Shown one piece after another: positions 9,862-21,100 of a stretch of DNA of 48,183 nt. Each line of letters opens with the position of its first letter. Position 1 is the first letter of the stretch. The stretch is from Candidatus Dojkabacteria bacterium (GTDB lineage: Bacteria > Patescibacteriota > Dojkabacteria > GCA-002793355), in assembly GCA_030583825.1 (NCBI GenBank), contig CP129477.1, forward strand, positions 574,308 through 622,490. The letters run 5' to 3'. The notes beneath the pieces were generated by a model that saw only the letters and a program-made list of their open reading frames with translations, was not told the origin of the DNA and ran no database searches. The translations under genes and the position numbers were made by a program.

Positions 9862-12800
9862 ATGAAGCTGTCCAAAAAATGGGCGAAAAAGATCGTGCGC
9901 TCATTAGCAATACTTATAGTTGTGATTCTTTCGTTTTCTATTGTCTTTTCATCTTCATCATTAGCTGCTGTAAACCAGGAGCTCAATTTTCAATCAAAAA
10001 TTGTTAATACGAATGGAACCAATGTCACTCCTTCAACAACTTCGTGTGTAAAGTCAGGAGCAGATACTTGTGACTTCCGTGTGTCGGTATATAGCGATTC
10101 TTCCGGAGGTACAGCATTATGGTCTGAAATTCACACTGACGTAGAGATAGGCAATGACAGTATTTTGAAGCTTTCAATTGGTTCATACTGTATTTCTAAC
10201 CAGGGTGGATCATGGACAACCGATGGAGATGGCGTAGGAACACGATGTACAGTATCAGGCGGCGGTGTTGATTGGGGAGCAGATAGCACACTATATCTTC
10301 AAGTGGAATTCGATGTTGCTGACACAGCAGGACAAAACTCATTTTCTTCTCCAGAAGTATTTACTCGTAAACTAATCACTTCTGTTCCGTTTGCCCAAAA
10401 AGCAGGTAGTGCAGACCATGTACGTAATGTTTCTGGAGTTATTTATTTTAATGACGTAAATACTGGTGAGATTGCATTCAGCGATACAACATATACCGCT
10501 CTTCCAGGTGGAATGAACTCTATCTTACATGCTCTTAATGCAGCATCCGGTGGTGGTGGTGGTTTGTGGACAATTAACGGAGATGTCACGTATTTGACTT
10601 CTACCGGCTCAGACTTGTCGTTGTCTTCAACTCTTGTTTCAGCATTCAGTGTAGATAAGAGCGAGAACTTAATTCGATTTGGTGATGGAAGCGCCGGCAA
10701 TGCAAAGTTAGACTTTTTCTCGCAGTCAGGTGAAACTGCCAGGCTTGAATATACTAACTCTGACATACTCCAACTAAGCGGTGGAGACTTTAAAATTGTT
10801 GATAATACTTCAGCAATTTTTGGTACTGACAACGATATTGAGGTCGCATATGTAAGTGCAAACAACCGCCTCGAACTTTCTGATGGGACTAATCTTTTGG
10901 CATACCTTACTGATAACGGCACAACTGGAACTCTTACAGCAACTGGTAATTTAGTTGCACTGGGCGGAAATGTTCAATCTGGCTCAAGCTCCCAAACTGG
11001 CGGACTTAGGCTTTATGATGGCTCGTCAAATAGCGTATTATTGACCGTTCCTGGCATTGCAAGTGACTACACATTAACACTGCCAACAACCGATGGAGAT
11101 GCGAATCAGGTACTCAGAACAGACGGTTCTGGAGCGCTTTCATGGGTAAGCACTGATTTTACCCTTGCAGGAGGAACAGGAACCCCACAAACAATCAGCT
11201 CTGGAAATACACTAACAATTGCAGGAGGAACAGCGATTGTCACTTCTACAAGCGATACTGATACATTAACAGTTGCATTTAATCCAAATGCCAACCTTGA
11301 TATTAATGGTCAGTGGGAATTTCAGGATAGCGTTGCGGTTCGCTTTGGAACAGATGCAGATTTCCATGTCTCATTTAATGGAACTAATGCATTAAACTTT
11401 ACTGATGGTACAAACAATCTCTTTTCTATTATTGATTTAGGAACAACCGCGAGAATTCGACTCGGCTCTGGAACAAACGACTTATTTGGAACAACTGCGG
11501 CAGGCTCGATTGCAGATGGAGATCTCTATTGGGGAAATGACCTTCTTTGTGATGTTAGCGAAACAAACTGTGGATGGGCATCAATTACCGGCTCGAGCAA
11601 GTGGACAGATGGTGGTGATACTACTTATCTGACAGACACTGCGGATAATCTGGCAATTGGTGGCGTGGATGATACTTCACCATTTTTCTTTAATGTAGAA
11701 GATGATGAATTTTTTATCTCTAATGATGCTTCTATCAATTTTGGTGATGATGGACGAATTTCTGCTGGAGACGGTGGGGCACTTTCTGTGTCGGATGGCA
11801 GCGGAACTGTATATGTCAGCCTTCATGAAACCTTAGGTGCATCTCTCAATGCTGGGGTTAACCAATTAGGTGTAACTGGTAGTAGCGTCGGACTATATGC
11901 TAACAGCGGCCATATTAACATGGAAACAACAGGAAATGTGAACATCCTTACAGACGGCGGAGTATTTATTCGAGACAATGCGAATGCAAATCTTAGCCTT
12001 GTTAATACAACAACTGGCGCAGATGCGAATTCCGGATACCTTATATTCCAAGGTAATGACTGGAATGGATCTTCAAATACCACACTAACAATGCGCTCAC
12101 AGTTAGTTATTACATCAACCACAGATTACAGAACAGGATTTTTCAATAACGCACTAACAGAAGTCGCAAGTCTCGACGAATCGGGTAATTTCCAGATTGA
12201 TGGACGATTAAATATTGGAACAAATACACTTGATCTTCTTGGTGTGAGTGCAGCTTCTGCTGCAAATGGTGATCTTTACTGGGGAGACAAGCTTGTTTGT
12301 GATGCAAGTGAAACAAACTGTGGATGGGCAACTACCGCAGGATCAAGCAAATGGACAGATGGTGGAGCAATTTCATATTTGACGGAAACAACAGATGACT
12401 TGGCCGTTGGAGGATCAACAAGTGCTGCGCCGTTCTTCTTTGATACCAGCGCGGGGCGGCTTGCATTAAATGTTGATGGTTCAGGCGGAGGATTAGTTAT
12501 CGGCACAGATACTCAATTGTATCGAAGTGCTACGAATACGTTACGAACACCCGATAGCTTTACAGTAGATGGAAACTTCTTAGCTTCTGGTACAGGAACA
12601 ATTACTGGATTACTCACAACATCAACAAATGGTATTGGTGGAGGTATTGTTATTGGTTCAGATACCCAACTTTATAGAAGCAATACAAATCTTTTGAGAA
12701 CACCAGATGCATTTACTGTTGATGGAGCATTTACAGGTAGTGCCGGAGCGACAATTGCCGGTGGAGCAGTGAATATTACCGGAGGTAACCTCATTGTACA

Positions 12801-14964
12801 GAATACGACACCGTTCAATATTATTCTTGACAATAGTACTGTTGGTGCAGATGCAAACTCCGGAGTTTTCGTACTTCGTGGAAATGATTGGGATGGCGCA
12901 ACTAATACCGAAATTGAAATGGGCCAGCAGCTAATAATTACTTCAACCACAGACTACCGTATTGCTTTCTTGAACGATGCTGGAACTGAAATCGGAAGCA
13001 TTGATGAAGGCGGAAACCTTCAAATAGATGGAAGGTTTAATTTAGGAACAGATACGGCAGATGTCTTAAGTATTGGCACAGCCGGAGCAGCAGCAAATGG
13101 CGATCTTTACTGGGGAGAAGATCTTTTATGTGATGTCAGCGAGTCAAACTGTGGATGGTCTGCCGGTGGTGGATCATTGCTTACAGATGCCGGTGCAATC
13201 ACATATTTGACCCAGACTGCGGACGATTTTGCAATTGGTGGTACAGGACTTAACTCATCGTTTAGTGTTGATGTTAGTGCAAACACCGTTCGAATTGGTA
13301 CAGGAACAACAGCAAATGCAGTATTGCAGATGTTTGCAAGCGATGGAGATACAGGAAATATCACTTACGGAACAAACGATCGCTGGGAATTTATCGGCGG
13401 AGACTTACTTATTGGAGATGACCAAAGATTATTCATGGGTACCGATACCGATTTCTTTATGGTCTATGACGAAACAACGGATGATAGGCTCGAATTTGGA
13501 TTCGGTGCCAATCAATTTGGCTCAATTGACAATGTAGCCGCTCAAACATATGGAAGATTTGAATTTACTGGCGTAACTGTCCTTGGGGCCGGTTTGACGG
13601 GCACAGAAACTGCCCTGCTCGTCAATACCGGCGCAGGATTTACCGGTAAGTTACTCGATTTGAACATTAATGGCACGGATATCTTTGAAGTATCTGCAAC
13701 CGGTATCCGCGGTGATGTTCCTGCAACATTTGCAACAGCCGGAAATGTTCAGATTGCAAATAATCTCGAATTTACAAACTCGGTTGCGTCGTATATTACC
13801 TCGCAGTCGCCGTTGTATGTTATTGCCGGAGATATCGTCAGCAGCGAAGATCTTATCTTGAAAGCAAATAACGAGGGTTATGTTATTATTGACGACCGAC
13901 TTGATGTTACCGACAAGATCTCGATTGGTAACGATCCATCAAACTTGTTGGCAACAACGGCAGCGGGTGCAGCAGCAACAAACAACCTTTATTGGGGAAA
14001 CAAACTTCTTTGTGATACATCAAAAACAAACTGTGGAAATGCATTCTCAATTGCGGGTAACCTGACTTATCTTGATCCAACAACACAAGACTTTGCCGTT
14101 GGAGGTTCAAGCTTAACAGCATCATTCAGTATTGACTCAAGCGAAAACCTCATGAGACTTGGTGTCGGTTCAGGAACAAATGCACGAATTGATCTCTTTG
14201 CATCAAACGGAAATAGTGTTCGTTTCGAAATGACTACTGCAGACGTCTTAGAGCTTAATAACGGTGGATTTCACTTTAACCAGGCCGGTGATGCTGTTGA
14301 TTTTGTTATCGAAGGAGACACAGACGCGAACCTCTTTACAGCAGACGGATCGGCTGACTCAATTGGTGTAGGAATTGCAACTCCAGGTGCAAAATTACAT
14401 ATTGTTGGGACATCAGACAACGAAGGATTTATTCTCGATGCATGGTCATCACAAACAGAAGATCTGTTCAAAATCAGAAACTCAAGCGCTAACAATTTGA
14501 TTGTCTTTACATCATTAGGAGGAGCAATCTTTAACGAGCAAGGCGCAGATGCCGACTTTAGAATTGAAAGCACATCAAATGCGAATATGTTCTTTGTAGA
14601 TGCAAGCACAAATAGAGTAGGTATAGGTACAAATACCCCAGGCAGTATGCTTCATGTAAATGGTTCATTCGGTGTGGGAATACAAAGCATGTCATCAAGT
14701 GGAAGTGTTGGCGATGTCGCAGTTGTTTTTGTAGATACAACTGGCGGTGCAGTTGTTGCTGATTTGCCTCAATGTTCCGGTACAGCCACGGGAAGAATGC
14801 TTACAATTAACCAGGTAGGTGGGGATGACTTAGTATTGGATCCGTTTTCATCAGAACAAATTAATAATAGTTCCATCCTCGTTTTTACGGATGGAGCAAC
14901 AGCTTCTATTGTATGCGACGGAACTCAATGGCGCATTCTCTACCTGCAGCCTGCAACATTCTAA
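9862..14964 (+). CDS. Giant tail-fibre-like secreted repeat protein
   Basis: The 1700-residue protein opens with a signal peptide (basic N-terminus, hydrophobic 13-33, likely cleavage after SLA) and the motif VNQELNFQSKIVNTNGTNV seen at the head of many CPR secreted fibre proteins. The body is beta-rich and Gly/Thr/Asp-rich. A module recurs four times, at about residues 554, 806, 1083 and 1376: LYWG..LLCD.SE.NCGW, followed by TDGG..TYLT.T.D.LA.GG. Each copy has a Cys pair six residues apart. The C-terminal 200 residues carry GIGTNTPGSMLHVNG and a final DGTQWRIL segment like the tips of phage tail fibres. No intramolecular chaperone domain is seen. It is likely an adhesive surface fibre. No phage genes lie nearby, so I read it as a cell-surface protein. 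A good ribosome site precedes the ATG. Confidence 0.8.
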   Translation: MKLSKKWAKKIVRSLAILIVVILSFSIVFSSSSLAAVNQELNFQSKIVNTNGTNVTPSTTSCVKSGADTCDFRVSVYSDSSGGTALWSEIHTDVEIGNDSILKLSIGSYCISNQGGSWTTDGDGVGTRCTVSGGGVDWGADSTLYLQVEFDVADTAGQNSFSSPEVFTRKLITSVPFAQKAGSADHVRNVSGVIYFNDVNTGEIAFSDTTYTALPGGMNSILHALNAASGGGGGLWTINGDVTYLTSTGSDLSLSSTLVSAFSVDKSENLIRFGDGSAGNAKLDFFSQSGETARLEYTNSDILQLSGGDFKIVDNTSAIFGTDNDIEVAYVSANNRLELSDGTNLLAYLTDNGTTGTLTATGNLVALGGNVQSGSSSQTGGLRLYDGSSNSVLLTVPGIASDYTLTLPTTDGDANQVLRTDGSGALSWVSTDFTLAGGTGTPQTISSGNTLTIAGGTAIVTSTSDTDTLTVAFNPNANLDINGQWEFQDSVAVRFGTDADFHVSFNGTNALNFTDGTNNLFSIIDLGTTARIRLGSGTNDLFGTTAAGSIADGDLYWGNDLLCDVSETNCGWASITGSSKWTDGGDTTYLTDTADNLAIGGVDDTSPFFFNVEDDEFFISNDASINFGDDGRISAGDGGALSVSDGSGTVYVSLHETLGASLNAGVNQLGVTGSSVGLYANSGHINMETTGNVNILTDGGVFIRDNANANLSLVNTTTGADANSGYLIFQGNDWNGSSNTTLTMRSQLVITSTTDYRTGFFNNALTEVASLDESGNFQIDGRLNIGTNTLDLLGVSAASAANGDLYWGDKLVCDASETNCGWATTAGSSKWTDGGAISYLTETTDDLAVGGSTSAAPFFFDTSAGRLALNVDGSGGGLVIGTDTQLYRSATNTLRTPDSFTVDGNFLASGTGTITGLLTTSTNGIGGGIVIGSDTQLYRSNTNLLRTPDAFTVDGAFTGSAGATIAGGAVNITGGNLIVQNTTPFNIILDNSTVGADANSGVFVLRGNDWDGATNTEIEMGQQLIITSTTDYRIAFLNDAGTEIGSIDEGGNLQIDGRFNLGTDTADVLSIGTAGAAANGDLYWGEDLLCDVSESNCGWSAGGGSLLTDAGAITYLTQTADDFAIGGTGLNSSFSVDVSANTVRIGTGTTANAVLQMFASDGDTGNITYGTNDRWEFIGGDLLIGDDQRLFMGTDTDFFMVYDETTDDRLEFGFGANQFGSIDNVAAQTYGRFEFTGVTVLGAGLTGTETALLVNTGAGFTGKLLDLNINGTDIFEVSATGIRGDVPATFATAGNVQIANNLEFTNSVASYITSQSPLYVIAGDIVSSEDLILKANNEGYVIIDDRLDVTDKISIGNDPSNLLATTAAGAAATNNLYWGNKLLCDTSKTNCGNAFSIAGNLTYLDPTTQDFAVGGSSLTASFSIDSSENLMRLGVGSGTNARIDLFASNGNSVRFEMTTADVLELNNGGFHFNQAGDAVDFVIEGDTDANLFTADGSADSIGVGIATPGAKLHIVGTSDNEGFILDAWSSQTEDLFKIRNSSANNLIVFTSLGGAIFNEQGADADFRIESTSNANMFFVDASTNRVGIGTNTPGSMLHVNGSFGVGIQSMSSSGSVGDVAVVFVDTTGGAVVADLPQCSGTATGRMLTINQVGGDDLVLDPFSSEQINNSSILVFTDGATASIVCDGTQWRILYLQPATF

Positions 14965-15084
14965 ATCTTCGATTATGGTGGATCTAAAGTACTGCAATAT
15001 GATTATTCTAAGCAAATACCAAGATGAATATCTCTAAAATAGGAAACGCACAGATTAAAATTGTAAGCATTTTTTCAGGCTGAT

Positions 15085-15155
15085 ATTGGTGCATTAATCA
15101 CCAATAAATGCTAGAATGCTATAGATAAAAACGTTCGTTAATTATTGTCTATAGC
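15085..15155 (+). promoter_or_regulatory. Promoter -10 and start-adjacent hairpins
   Basis: An extended -10 (TGCTAGAAT, -10 box at 15112-15117) predicts a start near 15124. Two hairpins flank it: ATTGGTG/CACCAAT (15085-15105), and GCTATAGATAA pairing with TTGTCTATAGC (15118-15155, one G-T pair). The second ends at the base before the ATG. No ribosome site is visible. Confidence 0.5.
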
Positions 15156-18100
15156 ATGTTTGAAGGAAAAAAGATTTACAAAATTTGGCAGTTATCCCTC
15201 TCTCTTTTTGTCGTGACCATGGTATTCTTGCCAATTTTTGTATTATCACTTACAAAATCTGTAAATGCCTCATGGTTTAATGATCAGTGGGCATACAGAC
15301 AAAAGATTTCTATTACAGGAAATTCTTCTGCTGCCACTGACTTCCAAGTCCAGCTAAGTATTAACACTCAAACTTTATATACGGCAGGAAAATTACAGCC
15401 TCATTGCGAAGATTTACGCTTTACCGACGGAGAAGGAAACTTGCTGGAATATTGGGTAGAAGATACAGTTACTCCGTGTTTTGCAGCGACAAATCAGATT
15501 ATTTGGGTCAGAGTGCCTTCATTGCTCGCAAACGGTACAGACATATACATGTATTATGGCAATCGCTTGGCAGAAAGAGCTGAAAATCCATACAAAACAT
15601 TCGATTTCTTTGACGACTTCGAGTACACAGCGTGGTACAACAATGCGTGGAGATTTAGAATTCCAATTCGTATTAATAATGAAAAACTCCAAGGAACACT
15701 TACCAACTTTCCGGTATATATTGATCTTTCGACACTCGGAAAAGACTTTTTTGATAGAGTTAAAGCGGATGGCACAGATATTGTTGTTACCAACAGTGAT
15801 GGAACGACAAAGCTTGACCGCGAATTGGTTAGTCTGAATATGGCGGATAGAACCGGCGTATTGTGGGTACGTGTGCCGACTTTAGCAAACTCTGCAGATA
15901 AGTACGTATACGTCTATTTTGGAAATGCCGCTGCGTCCGAAGTAAATACTTCAAGTGTGTGGAATAGTAACTACGTCATTATGCAGCACATGGAAAACAA
16001 TCCTGCAGGAAGCGCGCCGCAAATGCTTGATAGTACGGCAAATGGAAATAACGGAACGTCTAATGGAGCTATGCCTTCAAGTGCATTAATTAAAGGAAAA
16101 ATAGGAAAAGCTCTCGCATTTGATGGAAGCAATGACTATATTGCTATTCCACATTCATCATCACAGGAGCATCAAACTATTACATTTAGCGTGTGGGCAA
16201 GATCAAAGCCTACTACGTGGAATGCCAATGGCCCCGTACTTTCTAAGCGATCTGTCTCATTTGGAACCACAGAATATATTATCCATCCTGATCCCGACGG
16301 TCGTGATATTAAAGTATATGTTTCAACTGCGTCTACATGGAGATTCGTAAATAATACTCCAGCAAATATTCAGGAATGGAATCATTATGTAGGAACTTAT
16401 GATGGCTCTACTTTACGTTACTATGTAAATGGTACTTTTGTTGGATCTGCCAGCGCACCGGGAGCAAGAAACCTTAACGCAACACCACTGAATATTGGAG
16501 CAGATTTTTGTAATGCTTGTGGCTCACGATTTCTCTTCGGTGATATTGATGAAGTCCGTACGATGAATGTTGCAGCATCTGCTGATTGGGTTGCTGTTGA
16601 ATATAATAATCAAAATGATCCTGCAAGCTTTTATAAAGTCCTTCCAATAGAAAGTCCTGAAGGCTTGAATGCAAAGCTCGTGCGATGGGAAATGAGCGGA
16701 ACACCGCAGTTTTCTGGAAGTAGCATGTCGTTAACTAATTCAGCAAAGCTTCGAACAATTCAGCAATTTCCAATTGGGAAACGGTTTATGACCCGCCTGA
16801 CACAACAATCTACTTCCCTTGCTACTGCATTAGCAGGATTTTCCAATAGTGCATTAGGAAGTGAATTTACTGCAGACGATTCAGCATTTCTTAATTTCGA
16901 TAGCTCAACAACTCTCGAAGAAACTGGTGTTTCAGACGAAGGGGCAGTTTCTATAGCCACCTACGGCACCGAACCAACATCTGCGAGAGCAACAATTGGA
17001 ACGCTTGTCGCAAGTACGTATTTTAGGGTTGCCACTGGAAATAGTACTGCAACAACAAATCGTCCAAATGAAGCAATGAATGTTCGCTTTGAAAATAACT
17101 CCGCGGGTGAAACACTTACTGTAGATCATGTGATGGTTGGGAATTTCACGTTTGCATTTGTAGATTCGGGATCTGCCGGATCGGAAGAAAAGAGCATAGC
17201 ACCAATTGTTCACTGGAAACTGGACGAAACTGAGGGACAAATCTACAAATCATCCGGCATATTACCAGGTTACGACATGATGCGTGGGGGAACACTTGCA
17301 GTTGAGAATGGAGATCCCGCAAATAGAGAAAATTGTGTTGTTGGAAACTGTGCGCAATTCAACAGTGGTCATGCCGCTTTTATAGACAAAGCCTTGCCGG
17401 CAAAGAATAACGCAACTATTTCTCTGTGGATGTACACAAACAGAATTACACCAACAATTCGGCAAACTATTCTATCTGCCGGAGAAGCAAACTCAACAGG
17501 AGTTACTCTTGTGTTGCCTTCGCAATCTGAAACAAGTGCAAACCCAAATAAATTACGTTTTTATGTGAGGACATCTACCGCGTGGACATTCTGCGACAGT
17601 ACAACTTCGATTATTCCTCAGCAGTGGCATTACGTAACAACAACGTATGCCCATCCGAATGTGAATATTTACATTAATGGCAGGTTGGATGCCAGTTGTA
17701 TCATAGCCGGCAACTATCTTGCGCCAACAAGTAGCATGGCACTGGGTTCTTTCAATAGTTTGAATCAATATTACCTGAATGGCATGCTCGACGATGTCAA
17801 AATTTATGACTATGTACGTACGCAACAGCAAATTAACAATGAATATTCTTCTTTCGCAAATGTTCTGGGAACTTCTACAGACAGAAGAGAAGACGGACTT
17901 TCGGCGTGGTGGAAATTCGAAGAAATTTCGGGGACATCGGTTGTTGATAACGGAACCGGTAGAGTGAATGGTACATCTTCTGGCCCGACATTAGGTAATA
18001 CAGGAATATTTGGTAAGTCATACTTATTTGACGGAATCAACGATACAATTTCTGTTCCAGCAACTGCTGCGCTCGATACACAGTTTTTGACAATTTCAGC

Positions 18101-21100
18101 ATGGATCAACGCTGCAAGCTACGATCAGCAGGGAAATATCTTTGTGAAAACGACAAACGGCAGTGACAATACGCAATATCTCCTATATTTTGGCAATGCT
18201 GATAATGGCTACTTAAACTTCCGTACGGTAAATGCCTCTGCTGTACAAGATACGCTTGCTTTGGATGTAAGCTCTTCAGGACTTATTCCAAACCAGTGGA
18301 ACCATGTCGTTGCTGTGTATGATGGTCAGGAAAAGGCGATATACGTAAACGGTGAAAAGAAAGTCTCTGCACCGTATTCTCAAACACTCGCAGTAAACGC
18401 TGCAGGAATTTCCCGAATTGGATCACTTGCAAGCAGTTACTACTTTAGCGGACGAATAGATGAGTTACGTGTGTACAACAAAGGAATGTCTTTGCAGGAA
18501 GTGGAATCTCTATATCGAGAAAGACCTGAGCCAGTCGGCTATTTCGAATTTAACGAGCGAATTGGCCTTACCGCATATGACAACTTTGCACGAAATCCTT
18601 CGATGAGTTTTAGTGTATGGAAGCCTTTTCAATGGGGAAATGGCGTTGTGGGTGGAAGTGCTCGTGTATACGATGGAGCATATATTAGTCAGACAGCATG
18701 TACGTTCTGCCAAGTGGCAAGAGATAGCTTTTCACTCGCATTCTGGGCAAAAGTAGAAGATGGTGCATCTGTAGTGATTCCACTTATTGAAAAAATGGCA
18801 AACCAAGGTGGTGGCAGTGAGCTTGAAGGATATACTTTCTCCCTGCTCGATGATGGCGGTATCCGCGCTGGAATTCGCCAAGATGTAAGTAGTTCTACTA
18901 CCAGCATTACTGACTACAATACCTCTGTAGAATATGACGACGGTCAATGGCACCACTTTGCAATGGCAATTGATCGTAACTCTTTGGAACAGAAGATATT
19001 TGTAGATGGCACACTCATTGGAAATACTTCGCTTTCAGGCTTTACACAGAGTATCCAAAACCCCGGTAATTTCTATATCGGAACAAACAGTGCAGTTACT
19101 GACTTTGGAGACTTTCATATAGATTCATTCCGATTCTACGACTATGCGTTAACAGAGCAAGAAGTAAGCGCAATTAAAAATCAGCAGGTACTTGGACAGT
19201 CATCTGGCAGTGGAAATGCTACAGTGTCGGCATCAGTAAACATTTCGACAGACATTATTGCAGACGGAAGAACTTCAGCAGATGGAGAAGCATTTGCTGT
19301 ATCGGCAATTGACGGCAATACAATCACTGTTACCGGTACGGGAACAGACGGAACAACTGCCGCAACTCTGGGTAATGCGGTAACAATAGGTGACTTAGTA
19401 CTGCTTATTAACATGCAGGGAGACGGCACAAACTATTCAAACGTTGGGAGTTATGAATTCTGTCGAGTGCAATCAGTCGCAGGTGCAGTTATTGCATGCA
19501 CAGCGCCAATTTCAAAGGTTTATGGAGCATCGTCAAATAGCTCACTAAGTGGCCAAAAGGTCATGGTACAACGTGTTCCAGAATTTGAAAATCTGACGGT
19601 AACTTCTTCAGGAGTACTTACTGCAAATGCCTGGAATGGAACACTTGGAGGCATTTTTGCTGTTATTGCATCGGGAGATGTAACTGTTGAGTCCGGTGGA
19701 AGTATTACGATGAGTGCAAAAGGCTATACAGCGGCAACTGACTGGCAATGTAATTTCCCTTATCAAGGAGATTCATACACAGGTATAGGTATTAAATCTA
19801 ATGTTGCAAATAATGGAGGTGGCGGCGCTGGTCGGAATGAAAATTGTACCGACAACTGGGCAGGTGGCGCTGGCGGTGGTGGATATGGAACATCGGGAAG
19901 TAGTGGAAGCGCTGGTTCAGGAGGTGGTACTGCAGGAACGGGCGGTGGAACATATGGTGATACACAACTAACAAAGCTATTTATGGGATCTGCCGGTGGT
20001 ACCGGTGGTGGAGATGGTTGGGAAAGCAGTCAGATTAATGGGCAAAATGGTGGATCCGGTGGAGGTATTGTCTTTGTTCAATCCGGCGGAAATATTAGTG
20101 TTAATGCTGGAATCACTTCAAATGGGCAAACTCGAGGAAATGGTGATTATGCCGGTGCCGGAGGGGGTGCTGGTGGCTCAATTTATCTTCGTGCAAATAC
20201 TATGAATATTGGATCTTCATTAGTATCGGCAGTAGGGGGCAATGGGTCGGTTTCCGGTAGCTCTCGTGGAAACGGAGGAAATGGTGGCGTGGGAAGAATT
20301 CGCCTTGATGCTCTAACGGTAACAGGAACATCTTCACCAACCCCTGGATATACGGGTAATACCAATCAGTCAATGATTAATAGCCTTGCACTGAGTACTG
20401 TAAAAACTCAGAAAGAAACGAGAATTACAGCAAACCTACAAGGGGAATGGCTTTTTGATGAGCGATCTGGTGTAACAGCGCGGGACACAACAGCAAATGG
20501 ATCACACGCAACATTTGTAAATATAACCGACACAAACTGGGTTCTTGGCAATATTGGACGTGGAATAAGCCTCAATGGTGTGGATCAATATGCCACTGTT
20601 CCAAATGCTTCCCACTTTAATTCTACAGATTGGACAATTAGTGCATGGGTCAAAACAACCCAAACCTCCATGGGCAGAATTATTGTAAAAGAGGGAAATA
20701 CCCCAGGACAGCAGCGATTTTCGTTAGGAGTAAATGTCGTTACGCTTGGAAAAGCAGAAGTAAGGTTTGATGGTGGGACATTCAATACTGCAACAAGTAC
20801 GACAAATGTAAACGATGGGAAATGGCATCATGTCGTTGGCACATTTAACGATGCATCTAACCGGCTCAGAATCTACGTTGATGGACGCTTAGAGCAACAG
20901 ACAACAACTGCCCAGACCCCAACAGCAAGTGCAAATGATATTAATATTGGAAGATTCAGTGCTGCGGGACAATACCTTCAGGGGAGTATTGATCAAATTC
21001 GTTACTGGAATACGGAACTTACGCCTCGCGATGTGGCAATGGAATATAATCAGGGGCTCCCATTTGCTTGGTGGAGATTTGATGAAGGCCAAAGCACAAT

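Noticed and set aside
9862-14964. Prophage tail region
   Set aside because: Only the fibre-like C-terminus is phage-like. The protein has a signal peptide, and no other phage gene is near.
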